Shown here in pieces: positions 20,749-32,312 of a stretch of DNA of 44,046 nt. The notes beneath the pieces were generated by a model that saw only the letters and a list, made by a program, of their open reading frames with translations, was not told where the DNA came from and did no database searches. Within the stretch, counting starts at the first letter, position 1. Every line of letters starts with the position of its first letter. The translations under genes were made by a program, and so were the position numbers. This DNA comes from Methylobacterium crusticola (GTDB lineage: Bacteria > Pseudomonadota > Alphaproteobacteria > Rhizobiales > Beijerinckiaceae): assembly GCF_003574465.1 (NCBI RefSeq), contig NZ_QOWC01000049.1, positions 1 through 44,046 on the forward strand. The letters are read 5' to 3'.

Positions 20749-20871
20749 TTGCCCGACGAGAGCCCCCCGGAACCCCGCTCCCCCGCCCGCGGCGCGCCCT
20801 CGCGGGACGCCGGCCCGGCGCTGCGCCGCGGCGCGGTCCGGGGCGCCGGCCGGCGCGGGCCGGTCCGGTGA
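20749..20871 (+). CDS. short ORF coupled to ureE (possible leader)
   Basis: A TTG at 20749 preceded by GGAGAA (20739-20744) opens a 40-codon frame rich in Pro, Arg and Gly. It ends in TGA at 20869-20871, overlapping the ureE GTG (20868-20870) as GTGA. The ureE start itself has no visible Shine-Dalgarno, so reading this frame could bring ribosomes to ureE. The composition is also what random GC-rich sequence gives, so the peptide may have no function of its own. Confidence 0.4.
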   Translation: MPDESPPEPRSPARGAPSRDAGPALRRGAVRGAGRRGPVR

Positions 20872-21389
20872 TCCGCGCCACCGCCCTCGTGCGCCGGGCC
20901 GACCTCGCCTCCGGCGAGATCGTCGACCGCATCGTGCTCGACCACGGCGACCGCCACCGGCGCCGGATGGCGATGCGGGGGGTCGGCGGCCTCGCGTTCC
21001 TGCTCGACCTCGCCGAGCCGGCTGTCCTCGACGACGGCGACGCCCTGCGGCTCGAGGACGGGCGCCTCGTCTGGGTCGAGGCCGCGCCGGAGCGCCTGCT
21101 GGAGATCCGGGCGCCGAGCGCGCACGCGCTCAAGCGTCTGATCTGGCACATCGGCAACCGTCACGTCCCGGCCGAGATCGGCGAGGACGCGCTCTGGATC
21201 GCCCACGACCACGTGCTGGCCGCGATGGTGGAGGGCCTGGGCGGCAGTGCGACGCCGGTCGAGCGGCCGTTCCGCCCGGAGGCCGGGGCCTACGCGGGCG
21301 GCCACGCCCACCCGGCGGACCACGCGCACGGGGACGGGCCGGCCCACGGCCACCACCACGGTCACCACCACGGCCACCCGCATGGCTGA
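20868..21389 (+). CDS. ureE: urease accessory nickel metallochaperone UreE
   Basis: UreE binds Ni2+ and hands it to the UreDFG complex. The 173 residues contain the N-terminal peptide-binding domain ([22 protein letters not shown]), the metal-binding domain with [16 protein letters not shown] (conserved His) and [15 protein letters not shown], and a C-terminal His-rich tail from about residue 148 with 14 or so His in HAH, HGH and HHH clusters. The GTG at 20868 is inferred from the domain start and the GTGA overlap; no Shine-Dalgarno is visible. It overlaps ureF by 8 bases. Confidence 0.92.
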   Translation: MIRATALVRRADLASGEIVDRIVLDHGDRHRRRMAMRGVGGLAFLLDLAEPAVLDDGDALRLEDGRLVWVEAAPERLLEIRAPSAHALKRLIWHIGNRHVPAEIGEDALWIAHDHVLAAMVEGLGGSATPVERPFRPEAGAYAGGHAHPADHAHGDGPAHGHHHGHHHGHPHG

Positions 21390-22068
21390 GACGGTGCGGG
21401 ACGCGCTGCTGCTGCTGGCCTGGCTCTCGCCCGGCTACCCGGTCGGGGCCTACGCCTACTCGCACGGGCTCGAATGGGCCGTGGAGGCGGGCGACGTGCG
21501 CGACGAGGCCGGCCTGCGGGACTGGCTCGCCGACGTGCTGGAGCACGGCGCCGGGCGCAGCGACGCGATCCTGGCGGCCCACGCCCACGCGGCCGCCGCG
21601 GCGGGCGACGCGACCGCCCTCGCGGCGGTGAACGACCTCGCCCTCGCGCTGGCCCCCTCGCGGGAGCTGCACCTCGAGACGAGCCAGCAGGGCCGCTCGT
21701 TCCTCGACGCGACGCGCGCCGCCTGGGGGACGCCGCGCCTCGCCGCGCTCGCGGACCACCTCGCCGGGCCGGTGGCCTACCCGGTCGCCGTCGGGGCGGC
21801 GGCGGGCGCGCACGGGCTCGACCGCCCGACCGTCCTGGCCGCCTACCTCTCGGCCTTCGTGCAGAACCTCGTCTCGGCCTCCCTGCGCCTCGCACCCGTG
21901 GGCCAGAGCGCCGGCACGCGGGTCGTCGCCGCGCTGACGCCGCGGGCGGCGGCCCTGGCCGAGGCGGTGGAGGGCCTCGCCCTCGACGCGGCCGGGACCG
22001 CGACGGTGCGGCTCGACCTCGGCTCGTTCCGGCACGAGACGCAGTACACCCGCATCTTCCGGTCCTGA
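21382..22068 (+). CDS. ureF: urease accessory protein UreF
   Basis: UreF links UreD-bound urease with UreG and controls its GTPase-driven nickel transfer. The 228-residue all-helical protein has the family start [27 protein letters not shown], the [21 protein letters not shown] segment and the C-terminal [12 protein letters not shown] needed for UreG recruitment. The ATG lies inside the last codons of ureE (overlap 21382-21389), so it is translationally coupled. The expected ureG does not follow. Confidence 0.94.
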   Translation: MAETVRDALLLLAWLSPGYPVGAYAYSHGLEWAVEAGDVRDEAGLRDWLADVLEHGAGRSDAILAAHAHAAAAAGDATALAAVNDLALALAPSRELHLETSQQGRSFLDATRAAWGTPRLAALADHLAGPVAYPVAVGAAAGAHGLDRPTVLAAYLSAFVQNLVSASLRLAPVGQSAGTRVVAALTPRAAALAEAVEGLALDAAGTATVRLDLGSFRHETQYTRIFRS

Positions 22069-22122
22069 GGCGCCGCGGCCCCCCGGCGGGGGACCGGGCG
22101 CCCGCGACGGACCGGTTTCCCC

Positions 22123-22142
22123 GCAATCGGGAATTGCTCTAG
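22123..22142 (+). promoter_or_regulatory. GCAAT/ATTGC inverted repeat with TGCTCTAG
   Basis: GCAAT (22123-22127) and ATTGC (22133-22137) flank a 5-base spacer and run into TGCTCTAG (22135-22142), 37 bases before the acyl-CoA ligase start. TGCTCTAG also occurs at 13614-13621. It is a plausible promoter or operator region without a clear -35 box. Confidence 0.3.
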
Positions 22143-22178
22143 CAGGGGGCGACGACGACGCCCCGGAGCCTCCCGCCC

Positions 22179-23723
22179 GTGCCTGCCATCCCGGACGACC
22201 GCTCACCCCCGCCCCGCTTCAACGGCGCCCGCTACTGCCTGGAGGAGAACGCCCGCCTGCGGGGCGACAAGCCCGCCCTGGTCCTGGCGGGGGACGGCGG
22301 CCGCACGCAGGTGCTGACCTTCCGGGAGATCGACCGGGCGGTGCGGGGCGTCGCCGCCGGCCTGCGGGACCTCGGCCTCGCGCCCGGCGCCCGCGTGATG
22401 ATCCGCATGGGCAACGATGCGGACTACGTCGTCGTCTACTTCGCCGCCCTGGCGGCCGGGCTCGTGGCGCAGCCCTCCTCGCCCCAGCTCACCGCCGGCG
22501 AGGCGGCCTTCCTGATGCAGGATTCCGGGGCCGCCGCCGTCGTGGCGGCCGCGGATTGCCCCCTCGACCCGGAGGCCTGCCGGGGCCGCATCGTGCTGCG
22601 GCAGGCCGACGTCGCGCGCCTGCGGGCGGGGCCGCCCCTGGCGGAGTACGCCGACACCGCCGCGGACGATCCCGCGACCCTCGTCTACACCTCGGGCACC
22701 ACCAGCCGGCCGAAGGGCGTGCTGCACGCCCACCGCGCGATCTGGGGCCGCCGGCCGATGCACGAGCACTGGCTCGGCCTGCGGGAGGACGACGTGGTGC
22801 TGCACGCCGGCACCATGAACTGGACCTACACCCTCGGGGTCGGCATCCAGGACCCCTGGGCGCGGGGCGCCACCACGGTCCTGTACAACGGCCGGCGCGA
22901 CCCCGGGATCTGGCCGGCCCTGGTGGCGGCCCACCGCGCCACCCTGTTCGCGGCCGTGCCGAGCCTGTACCGGCAGATCCTGAAATACGCCGACCTGCCG
23001 GCCCACGACCTCGCCTCCCTGCGCCACGGCATCACGGCCGGGGAGGCCCTCTCGCCCCAGCTGCTCGCCGAGTGGCGGGCCGCCACCGGCAAGCCCCTCT
23101 ACGAGGCGCTCGGGATGAGCGAGATCTCGACCTACGTCTCGACCTGCCCGAGCGTGCCGGTGAAGCCCGGCTCCCCGGGCCGGCCGCAGCCGGGTCGCCG
23201 CGTCGCGATCCTGCCGGTCGAGGGCCCGCCCCGGCCCCTGCCGCCGGGCGAGACCGGGCTCCTCGCGGTCCACCGCTCCGACCCGGCCCTGATGCTCGGC
23301 TACTGGAACCGCCCCGACGAGGAGGCGGCGGTGATGCGCGGCGAGTGGTTCGTCGGCGGCGACCTCGCCTCCTGCGACGCGGACGGCTACGTTTGGTTCG
23401 AGGGCCGCAACGACGACGTGATGAACGCCTTCGGCTACCGCGTCTCGCCGAACGAGGTCGAGAGCGTGCTGGCGGGCCACCCGGACGTGCAGGAGGTGGC
23501 CGTGACCGAGCTCGCCGTGCGCGACGACGTGCGGGTGATCGCCGCCTTCGTGGTGCCGAGGAGCGGCGCCGCCCCGGACCGCGCGGCCCTCCTCGCCTGG
23601 TGCGGCGAGCGGCTGGCCGCCTACAAGTGCCCGCGCGAGGTGGTGTTCCTCGACACCCTGCCGCGCACGCCGAACGGCAAGGTGCAGCGCAAGCGGCTCG
23701 CGGCGGGCCAAGGGACGGCCTGA
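22179..23723 (+). CDS. acyl-CoA synthetase, adenylate-forming family
   Basis: The 514-residue enzyme should activate a carboxylic acid with ATP and CoA. It has the phosphate-binding motif LVYTSGTTSRPKGVLHAH (about residue 168), the A5-type YEALGMSEISTY, the hinge FEGRNDDVMNAFGYRVSPNEVES and the C-terminal catalytic Lys in PRTPNGKVQRKRL. Overall it resembles acetyl-, benzoate- or medium-chain acyl-CoA ligases; the substrate cannot be read from sequence. The GTG start has GGAG 10 bases upstream. It occupies the place after ureF where ureG is often found. Its stop codon lies inside a 15-bp tandem repeat. Confidence 0.88.
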   Translation: MPAIPDDRSPPPRFNGARYCLEENARLRGDKPALVLAGDGGRTQVLTFREIDRAVRGVAAGLRDLGLAPGARVMIRMGNDADYVVVYFAALAAGLVAQPSSPQLTAGEAAFLMQDSGAAAVVAAADCPLDPEACRGRIVLRQADVARLRAGPPLAEYADTAADDPATLVYTSGTTSRPKGVLHAHRAIWGRRPMHEHWLGLREDDVVLHAGTMNWTYTLGVGIQDPWARGATTVLYNGRRDPGIWPALVAAHRATLFAAVPSLYRQILKYADLPAHDLASLRHGITAGEALSPQLLAEWRAATGKPLYEALGMSEISTYVSTCPSVPVKPGSPGRPQPGRRVAILPVEGPPRPLPPGETGLLAVHRSDPALMLGYWNRPDEEAAVMRGEWFVGGDLASCDADGYVWFEGRNDDVMNAFGYRVSPNEVESVLAGHPDVQEVAVTELAVRDDVRVIAAFVVPRSGAAPDRAALLAWCGERLAAYKCPREVVFLDTLPRTPNGKVQRKRLAAGQGTA

Positions 23724-23791
23724 ACACCGGCGGCCTGAACACCGGCGGCCGGAAATCCGGCGGCCCGGACCCCGGCGGCCTCGACCCCGGG
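23717..23791. repeat. 15-bp degenerate tandem repeat at the ligase 3' end
   Basis: Five 15-mers (two identical copies of GGCCTGAACACCGGC, then three diverged ones ending in CCGGC or CCGGG) start 7 bases before the TGA stop and run into the intergenic region. In one other frame they read as Gly-Leu-Asn-Thr-Gly repeats, but no ribosome site supports translation. Confidence 0.85.
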
Positions 23792-23826
23792 GCGGCGCCG
23801 GCGCCGCCGCTCCGCCCGGGGCCGGC

Positions 23827-24255
23827 TCAGGTCGCCGGCCGGCCCTCCCCGGCCCGCAGGCGCTCCTCGCGCTCGCGCAGCTCCGCGGTCAGCGCCTCCC
23901 CGAAATCGTCGGCCCCGAGGATCGGGCGCAGCTCGACCTCCGCCTCGCCCTCCATCGGGTTCGGGCAGCGCCGCACCCAGTCGACGGCCTCCTGGAGCGA
24001 GCCGACCTCGAAGATCCAGAAGCCCGCGACGAGGCTCGACGGGTCCCCGAACGGGCCCTCCACCACGGTGCGGTCCTCGCCCGAGAAGCGGATCCGGGCG
24101 CCCCGGGCGCTCGGATGCAGGCCCTCGGCGGCGACGAGCACGCCCGCCTTCGCCAGGTCCTCGTTGTAGCGCATCATGGCGCCGATCAGCGCCTCGCCCG
24201 GCATCTTGCCGGCCTCCGTCTCCCGGGTGGCCTTCAGCAGCACCATGACCTTCAT
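23827..24255 (-). CDS. YCII / DGPF domain protein
   Basis: The protein is 142 residues of the YCII-related (PF03795) dimeric alpha+beta barrel group. It begins MKVMVLLKATRETEAG and carries the DGPF-type motif as VVEGPFGDPSSLVAGFWIFEV, followed by EAVDWVRRCPNPMEGEAEVELRP. Such proteins are often encoded near ECF sigma factors; none is seen here and the function is unknown. The minus-strand Shine-Dalgarno GGGAG lies 6 bases before the ATG. It is convergent with the acyl-CoA ligase and divergent from the M81 operon. Confidence 0.85.
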   Translation of the reverse strand: MKVMVLLKATRETEAGKMPGEALIGAMMRYNEDLAKAGVLVAAEGLHPSARGARIRFSGEDRTVVEGPFGDPSSLVAGFWIFEVGSLQEAVDWVRRCPNPMEGEAEVELRPILGADDFGEALTAELREREERLRAGEGRPAT

Positions 24256-24394
24256 GGCCGTCTCCCCTCGACTGCCCGCCAGGCGGGCGCCGCCCGTCGC
24301 GCGGGCTCGGGCCTCAGGACGGTCGCGCCGGCCCGGCCCCGACACGCGCCTGCGCGGTTTTTCCCGCCGCCCGAATTGCGCGGGCGCGCGAATT

Positions 24395-24406
24395 GCAGAA
24401 CTCTGC
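24395..24406. promoter_or_regulatory. GCAGA-AC-TCTGC palindrome before the peptidase operon
   Basis: A perfect 12-bp palindrome 32 bases before the M81 start, next to two direct GAATTGC copies (24373-24379 and 24390-24396). Its position suggests an operator for the 24439-32241 operon or the divergent YCII gene; no regulator gene is adjacent. Confidence 0.35.
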
Positions 24407-24438
24407 CGCCCGTCCGCACGCCAAGGAGCCCTGTGCGC

Positions 24439-25911
24439 GTGAAAAAGCTGTTCCTCGCCGGCCTGGCGACCGAGACCAACACCTTCGCGCCCCTGCCGAC
24501 CGGTCGCTCCGCCTTCCTGGCCGACTACGCCCGCCGCGACGGCAGCCGCAACCCGCCCCGCCTGAGCAACCTCGGCACGATCACCTGGCGCCGCCTCGCG
24601 GAGGCCGACGGCCATGCCGTGGTGGAGAGCCTCACCACCTTCGCGCAGCCCGGCGGCATCACGCTCCGGGACGTCTACGAGGAGCTGCGCGACACCCTGC
24701 TCGCCGACCTCGAGGCCGCGCTGCCCGTCGACGCGGTGCTGCTGTTCATGCACGGCGCCATGGTGGCGGAGGGCTACGACGATTGCGAGGGCGACACCCT
24801 CGCGCGGGTGCGGGCGATGGTCGGCCCCGGGGTGACGGTCGGGATCGAGCTCGACCTGCACTGCCACCTGACCGAGACGATGCGCGCGGCCGCCGACGTC
24901 ATGGTGATCTACAAGGAATATCCTCACACCGACATCGCCGAGCGCGCCCGCGACCTCTACGGGCTGGTGATGGGCGCCGCCGAGGGGCGCATCCGGCCCG
25001 TGATGGCCTACCACGATTGCCGCATGGTCAGCATGTGGCGGACCTCCCACCCGCCGGTGCGGCGCTTCGTCGACCGGATGAGCGCGCTCGAGGGCCGCGA
25101 CGGCATCCTGTCGGTCTCGTTCGGGCACGGCTTCCCGTGGGGCGACGTGCCCGAGGTCGGCGCCAGGATGCTGGTGGTGGCGGACGGGGACGCCGCCCGG
25201 GCCGCGGCCCTCGCCCGCACGCTGGGCGAGGAGCTGTGGGCGATGCGCGCGGAGGCGGAGACGCGCCACGACACCATCGACGGGGCGATCGACGCCGCCC
25301 TCGCCTCGCGCGACCCGCGCCCGGTGGTGCTGGCCGACATCGCCGACAATGCCGGGGCCGGGGCGCCCTCGGACAACACCGCGGTCCTGCGCCGGCTCGT
25401 GGAGCGGGGCGTGCGCGACGCCGCGAGCGGGCTCTACTGGGACCCGGGCGCGGTCGCGATCTGCCGGGAGGCGGGGGTCGGCGCCCGCTTCACCCTGCGG
25501 GTCGGCGGCAAGTGCGGCGTCGCCTCGGGTGATCCGGTCGACCTCGCCGTCACCGTGCGGGGGCTGTCGGAGCACCACACGCAAGGGGGGCTCAGCGGCG
25601 GGCGCGCCGTGCTCGGCCCGAGCGCCTGGGTCGAGGCCGACGGCCTCCACCTCGTGCTCACCACGCACCGCCAGCAGCCCTTCGCGCCCGACGCCTTCAC
25701 GGGGCTCGGCCTCGCGCTCGACGACAAGCGGATCGTCGTGGTCAAGTCGATGCAGCACTTCCACGCCGCCTTCGCGCCGGTGGCGAGCCGGGTGCTGTAC
25801 GTCGCGGCACCGGGCGCCTGCCCGCCGGACTACGCCGCCATCCCGTACCTGAAGCGCCCCGCCCCCTACTGGCCGCGGGTCGCCGACCCCTTCGCGGAGG
25901 AAGCCCGATGA
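24439..25911 (+). CDS. M81 family metallopeptidase (MlrC-like)
   Basis: The 490-residue protein of the MlrC/DUF1485 family starts KKLFLAGLATETNTFAP, the family N-terminus. It has the putative metal-site regions HGAMVAEGYDDCEGD, ELDLHCHLTE, YKEYPHTDIAERA and DIADNAGAGAPSDNT. MlrC finishes the breakdown of linearised microcystin, but most family members have unknown peptide or amide substrates. The GTG at 24439 leaves 10 bases from AAGGAG (24423-24428) and matches family starts; the GTG at 24433 would leave only 4. Its stop overlaps the next start (ATGA). It has no signal peptide, so it acts in the cytoplasm on imported material. Confidence 0.9.
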   Translation: MKKLFLAGLATETNTFAPLPTGRSAFLADYARRDGSRNPPRLSNLGTITWRRLAEADGHAVVESLTTFAQPGGITLRDVYEELRDTLLADLEAALPVDAVLLFMHGAMVAEGYDDCEGDTLARVRAMVGPGVTVGIELDLHCHLTETMRAAADVMVIYKEYPHTDIAERARDLYGLVMGAAEGRIRPVMAYHDCRMVSMWRTSHPPVRRFVDRMSALEGRDGILSVSFGHGFPWGDVPEVGARMLVVADGDAARAAALARTLGEELWAMRAEAETRHDTIDGAIDAALASRDPRPVVLADIADNAGAGAPSDNTAVLRRLVERGVRDAASGLYWDPGAVAICREAGVGARFTLRVGGKCGVASGDPVDLAVTVRGLSEHHTQGGLSGGRAVLGPSAWVEADGLHLVLTTHRQQPFAPDAFTGLGLALDDKRIVVVKSMQHFHAAFAPVASRVLYVAAPGACPPDYAAIPYLKRPAPYWPRVADPFAEEAR

Positions 25912-27035
25912 GCCTTGACCTCGCCCTCGACGCCGAGGCGATGCTGGCGTCCCTGCGCCCCTGGGTCGAGTGCGAGAGCCCGACCTTCGACGCGCCGGCC
26001 GTCAACCGCATGATGGCGCTCGCCGCCCGCGACCTCGCCCTCGCGGGGGCGCGCATCGAGATCATCCCGGGCCGGATGGGCCTCGGCGACTGCGTGCGCG
26101 CCCGCTTCCCCCATCCGGACGGCGACGCGCCCGGCATCCTGGTCCTCGGCCACATGGACACGGTGCACCCCGTCGGCACCCTGGCGCGCCTGCCCTGGCG
26201 GCACGAGGACGGGCGCTGCTACGGCCCCGGCATCCTCGACATGAAGGGCGGCAACCTCGTCGCGCTCGAGGCTGTCCGGGCGCTCGCGCGCGCCGGCGTC
26301 GCGACGCCCCTGCCGGTCACGATGCTGTTCACCTCCGACGAGGAGATCGGCAGCCCCTCGACCCGCGACCTGATCGAGGCGGAGGCGCGGCGCCACCGCG
26401 TCGTGCTGGTGCCCGAGCCCGGGCACGAGGGCAACGGCGTCGTCACCGGGCGCTACGCCATCGCGCGCTTCGACCTCGAGGCCCTGGGCCGCCCGAGCCA
26501 CGCCGGCTCGCGCCCCGGCGAGGGCCGCTCGGCGGTGCGCGCCATGGCCCGCACCATCCTGGCGGTCGACGCCATGAGCAGCGACGACTGCACCTTCAGC
26601 GTCGGCGTGGTGCGGGGCGGGCAGTGGGTGAACTGCGTCGCCACGACCTGCCGGGCCGAGGCCCTGAGCATGGCCAAGCGCCAGGCCGACCTCGACCGCG
26701 GCGTCGCCCGCATGCTGGCCCTGTCCGGGACCGCGGACGACGTGACCATCACGGTGACCCGCGGCGTCACCCGCCCGGTCTGGGAGCCGGATGCCGGGGC
26801 CATGGCCCTCTACGAGACCGCCCGGGGCCTCGCCGAGGCCCTCGGGCAGCCCCTGCCGCACCGCAGCGCCGGCGGCGGCTCGGACGGCAACTTCACGGGC
26901 GCGCTCGGCATCCCGACCCTCGACGGGCTCGGGGTGATCGGCCGGGGCTACCACACGCTGGAGGAGCATATCGAGGTGGAGAGCCTGGTGCGGCGGACGC
27001 GGCTGTTCGCGGAGCTGCTGGCGACGCTCGCGTGA
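25908..27035 (+). CDS. M20 family metallopeptidase, carboxypeptidase G2-like
   Basis: This is a 375-residue di-zinc hydrolase for terminal peptide or N-acyl amino acid bonds. Metal and catalytic motifs are in order: LVLGHMDTVHPVG (His, Asp), GILDMKGGNLV (bridging Asp), SDEEIGSPSTRD (catalytic Glu), VPEPGHEGNG, the dimerisation-domain GRPSHAGSRPGEGRSAV and the last ligand in GRGYHTLEEHIEVESL. The ATG overlaps the M81 stop by 4 bases, which implies coupled translation and cooperation on one substrate class. There is no signal peptide. Confidence 0.92.
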   Translation: MSLDLALDAEAMLASLRPWVECESPTFDAPAVNRMMALAARDLALAGARIEIIPGRMGLGDCVRARFPHPDGDAPGILVLGHMDTVHPVGTLARLPWRHEDGRCYGPGILDMKGGNLVALEAVRALARAGVATPLPVTMLFTSDEEIGSPSTRDLIEAEARRHRVVLVPEPGHEGNGVVTGRYAIARFDLEALGRPSHAGSRPGEGRSAVRAMARTILAVDAMSSDDCTFSVGVVRGGQWVNCVATTCRAEALSMAKRQADLDRGVARMLALSGTADDVTITVTRGVTRPVWEPDAGAMALYETARGLAEALGQPLPHRSAGGGSDGNFTGALGIPTLDGLGVIGRGYHTLEEHIEVESLVRRTRLFAELLATLA

Positions 27036-27162
27036 GGGCGGCGCCCGCCCGGGCTCGATCCCGCCCGCCCCTGGACACCGGCCGCCGCCTCCGGCTTGAT
27101 GCGCGCCGCGGGGTGGCCCGCCCCCTGCATGGGGGCGCCGGACGCGACGGGGGGAGCATGGC

Positions 27163-28746
27163 ATGCGCGCAGGTCTGACGAGGCGGTTCGTGGCGGCGGC
27201 GGTGGGAGCGGCGCTCGCGGGCGCGGCCGGCCCGGCCTCGGCCCAGGGCAAGTCGGTGCTCAAGGTCGTGATGCATTCGGGCCTGCGCATCACCGACCCG
27301 ATCATCACCACGGCCTACATCGCCCGCAACCACGGCTACATGATCTACGACACGCTCTTCGCGACCGACGAGCACTTCGAGATCAAGCCGCAGATGCTCA
27401 AGGAGTACAAGGTCAGCGACGACAAGCTGACCTACACGTTCACCCTGCGCGACGGGCTCAAGTTCCATGACGGCGCGCCCGTCACCTCCGAGGATTGCAT
27501 CGCGTCGATCCAGCGCTGGGGCAAGCGCGACGGCATGGGCCAGAAGCTCATGGAGTACACCGCCGCCCTGAAGGCCGCCGACGACAAGACCTTCACGCTG
27601 ACGCTCAAGCAGCCCTACGGGCTGGTGCTGGCGTCCCTCGGCAAGCCGTCCTCGAACGTGCCCTTCATCATGCCCAGGCGGATGGCCGAGACGCCTGCCG
27701 ACCGCAACGTCCCGGAGGAGATCGGCTCGGGCCCGTTCCGCTTCGTCAAGGGCGAGTTCCAGCCCGGCCTCAAGGTCGTGTACGAGAAGAACCCCGACTA
27801 CCTGCCGCGCCCCGAGGCCCCGTCCTGGCTCGCCGGCGGCAAGGTGGCGAAGCTCGACCGCGTCGAGTGGATCAACATTCCCGACTACCAGACCGCCGTG
27901 AACGCCCTCATCAACGGCGAGATCGACTACATCGAGCAGCCGCCGCACGATTTCCTGCCGGTCCTGAAGGGCCAGAAGGGCATCGTCATCAACAACTACA
28001 ACAAGCTCGGCTTCTCCAGCATGCTGCGCATGAACTGGCTGAACCCGCCCTTCGACAACCCGAAGATCCGCCAGGCCGTGCTGTGGGCGGTGAACCAGCA
28101 GGACTACCTCGACGCGCAGATCGGCAACCCGGACTTCATGCAGCCCTGCCTGGCGATGTTCGTCTGCGGGACGCCGAACGCCACGGATGCGGGCGCGCCG
28201 CCCAAGCCCGACCTCGCCAAGGCCAAGCAGCTCCTCAAGGAGGGCGGCTACGACGGGCGGCCGGTGGTGATCATGCAGCCCACCGACCTCGCCATCGTGG
28301 CGCCCCTCGCCCCCGTGACCGCCCAGGCGCTGCGCGCCATCGGCATGAAGGTCGACCTGCAGTCGATGGACTGGCAGACCCTGGTCGGCCGGCGCGCCAA
28401 GCAGGATCCGGTGGACCAGGGCGGCTGGAACGTCTTCCACACCTCCTGGGTCAACGCCGACATGCTCAACCCCATCGCCAATGTCGGGGTGAACGGCAAG
28501 GGCAAGGTCGGCGGCTGGTTCGGCTGGGCCGAGGATCCCGAGATCGAGTCGCTGCGCGACGCCTACGCCCGGGAGACCGACGCCGGCAAGCAGAAGGAGC
28601 TCGCCGCCGCGGTGCAGAAGCGGGCCTACGAGATGGGCTTCTACTTCCCGACCGGCCAGTACACCTCGCCGCTCGCCTACCGGTCCGCGGTCACGGGCGT
28701 GCTCGACGGGCCGGCGCCGGTGTTCTGGAACATCGAGAAGAAGTAG
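27163..28746 (+). CDS. ABC transporter substrate-binding protein, family 5 (peptide type)
   Basis: This is a periplasmic receptor of 527 residues for the importer that follows. A Sec signal (two Args, then FVAAAVGAALAGAAG, cut after ASA at residue 27) leads into an SBP_bac_5 fold: MIYDTLFATDEHFEIKPQML, YTFTLRDGLKFHDGAPVTSED, DPVDQGGWNVFHTSW. The family binds oligopeptides, dipeptides, glutathione or nickel; the operon context with two peptidases favours a peptide-like ligand. GGGGGAG sits 6 bases before the ATG. There is a 127-base gap after the M20 gene. Confidence 0.9.
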   Translation: MRAGLTRRFVAAAVGAALAGAAGPASAQGKSVLKVVMHSGLRITDPIITTAYIARNHGYMIYDTLFATDEHFEIKPQMLKEYKVSDDKLTYTFTLRDGLKFHDGAPVTSEDCIASIQRWGKRDGMGQKLMEYTAALKAADDKTFTLTLKQPYGLVLASLGKPSSNVPFIMPRRMAETPADRNVPEEIGSGPFRFVKGEFQPGLKVVYEKNPDYLPRPEAPSWLAGGKVAKLDRVEWINIPDYQTAVNALINGEIDYIEQPPHDFLPVLKGQKGIVINNYNKLGFSSMLRMNWLNPPFDNPKIRQAVLWAVNQQDYLDAQIGNPDFMQPCLAMFVCGTPNATDAGAPPKPDLAKAKQLLKEGGYDGRPVVIMQPTDLAIVAPLAPVTAQALRAIGMKVDLQSMDWQTLVGRRAKQDPVDQGGWNVFHTSWVNADMLNPIANVGVNGKGKVGGWFGWAEDPEIESLRDAYARETDAGKQKELAAAVQKRAYEMGFYFPTGQYTSPLAYRSAVTGVLDGPAPVFWNIEKK

Positions 28747-28751
28747 CCGCC

Positions 28752-29692
<941 letters not shown>

Positions 29693-29696
<4 letters not shown>

Positions 29697-30585
29697 CCGC
29701 CCTCGACCAGGCCGGGGCGCCGCCCCGTCCCGCGCCGGCCCGCCGGGACTGGGCGCTGCCGCCGGCCCTGCGCCACCCGGGCGTGCTGTTCGGCCTCGCC
29801 GTGCTGGCGCTGGTGCTGGTGGCGGCCCTGGCGGCGCCCTGGCTCGGCACCGTCGACCCGGTCCAGCTCCGGCCGCGCCTGCGCCTGCGCCCGCCCTCCG
29901 GGGCGGCCTGGTTCGGCACCGACGCCTTCGGGCGCGACGTCTACAGCCGGGTCGTCTACGGGGCCCGGGTCTCGCTGATGATCGGCTTCTCGGTCGCCGC
30001 CGTGGCGGTGGCGGTCGGGCTCGCGATCGGGCTCGTCGCCGGCTACGTCCGGTTCCTCGACGCGGTGGTGATGCGGGTCATGGACGGCGTGATGGCGATC
30101 CCGTCGATCCTGCTCGCCATCGCCCTCGTGACCCTGTCGGGGGCCAACCTCCTGACGGTGATCGTCGCGATCACGATCCCGGAGATCCCCCGGGTCGCCC
30201 GGCTCGTGCGCGGCGTCGTGCTGACGGTGCGCGAGGAGCCCTACGTCGAGGCGGCGATCGGCGCCGGCACGCGCCTGCCGCTGCTGCTCTGGCGCCACAT
30301 CCTGCCCAACACCATCGCGCCGCTGATCGTGCAGGGCACCTACGTCTGCGCCTCGGCGATCCTCACGGAGGCGATCCTGAGCTTCCTCGGCGCCGGCATC
30401 CCGACCGAGGTGCCGAGCTGGGGCAACATCATGGCGGAGGGCCGGCAGGCGTTCCAGCTCGCCCCCTGGGTGATCCTGTTCCCGGGCCTGTGCGTCGCCG
30501 CGACGGTGCTGGCCGTGAACATCCTCGGCGACGGCCTGCGCGATTCCCTCGACCCGCGCCTCGCCCGCCGCGTCGGGAGCCTGCG

Positions 30586-30589
<4 letters not shown>
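29693..30589 (+). CDS. ABC transporter permease, DppC/OppC type
   Basis: The second inner-membrane permease has 298 residues. It shows the OppC motif FGTDAFGRDVYSRVVYGARVSL, five or six membrane segments and the EAA loop YVEAAIGAGTRLPLLLWRHILPN, ending GDGLRDSLDPR. Initiation is at a TTG overlapping the dppB stop (TTGA, 29693-29696), an unusual but well-placed start; no better ATG or GTG is nearby. Its own stop overlaps the ATPase start as GTGA. Confidence 0.92.
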
Positions 30590-32237
<1,648 letters not shown>

Positions 32238-32241
<4 letters not shown>

Positions 32242-32252
32242 CCTAGAGTCAT
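32238..32252. promoter_or_regulatory. ATGAC-N5-GTCAT inverted repeat over the ATPase stop
   Basis: ATGAC (32238-32242) and GTCAT (32248-32252) flank five bases and include the ATPase TGA. It opens the AT-rich stretch leading to the chemoreceptor gene, so it may be an operator for that gene. Confidence 0.35.
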
Positions 32253-32257
32253 CTTCA

Positions 32258-32288
32258 TTACGTAGCGTTAAGCATTGTTTCCTATGTT
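32258..32288 (+). promoter_or_regulatory. AT-rich promoter region for the chemoreceptor
   Basis: TTACGT (32258-32263) and TATGTT (32283-32288) are 19 bases apart in one of the most AT-rich stretches of the window, 25 bases before the ATG at 32313. Spacing is long for sigma-70. A flagellar or alternative sigma factor is possible but no consensus was recognised. Confidence 0.35.
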
Positions 32289-32312
32289 CGCCTCGTCGGC
32301 GGGGGCGAGACG

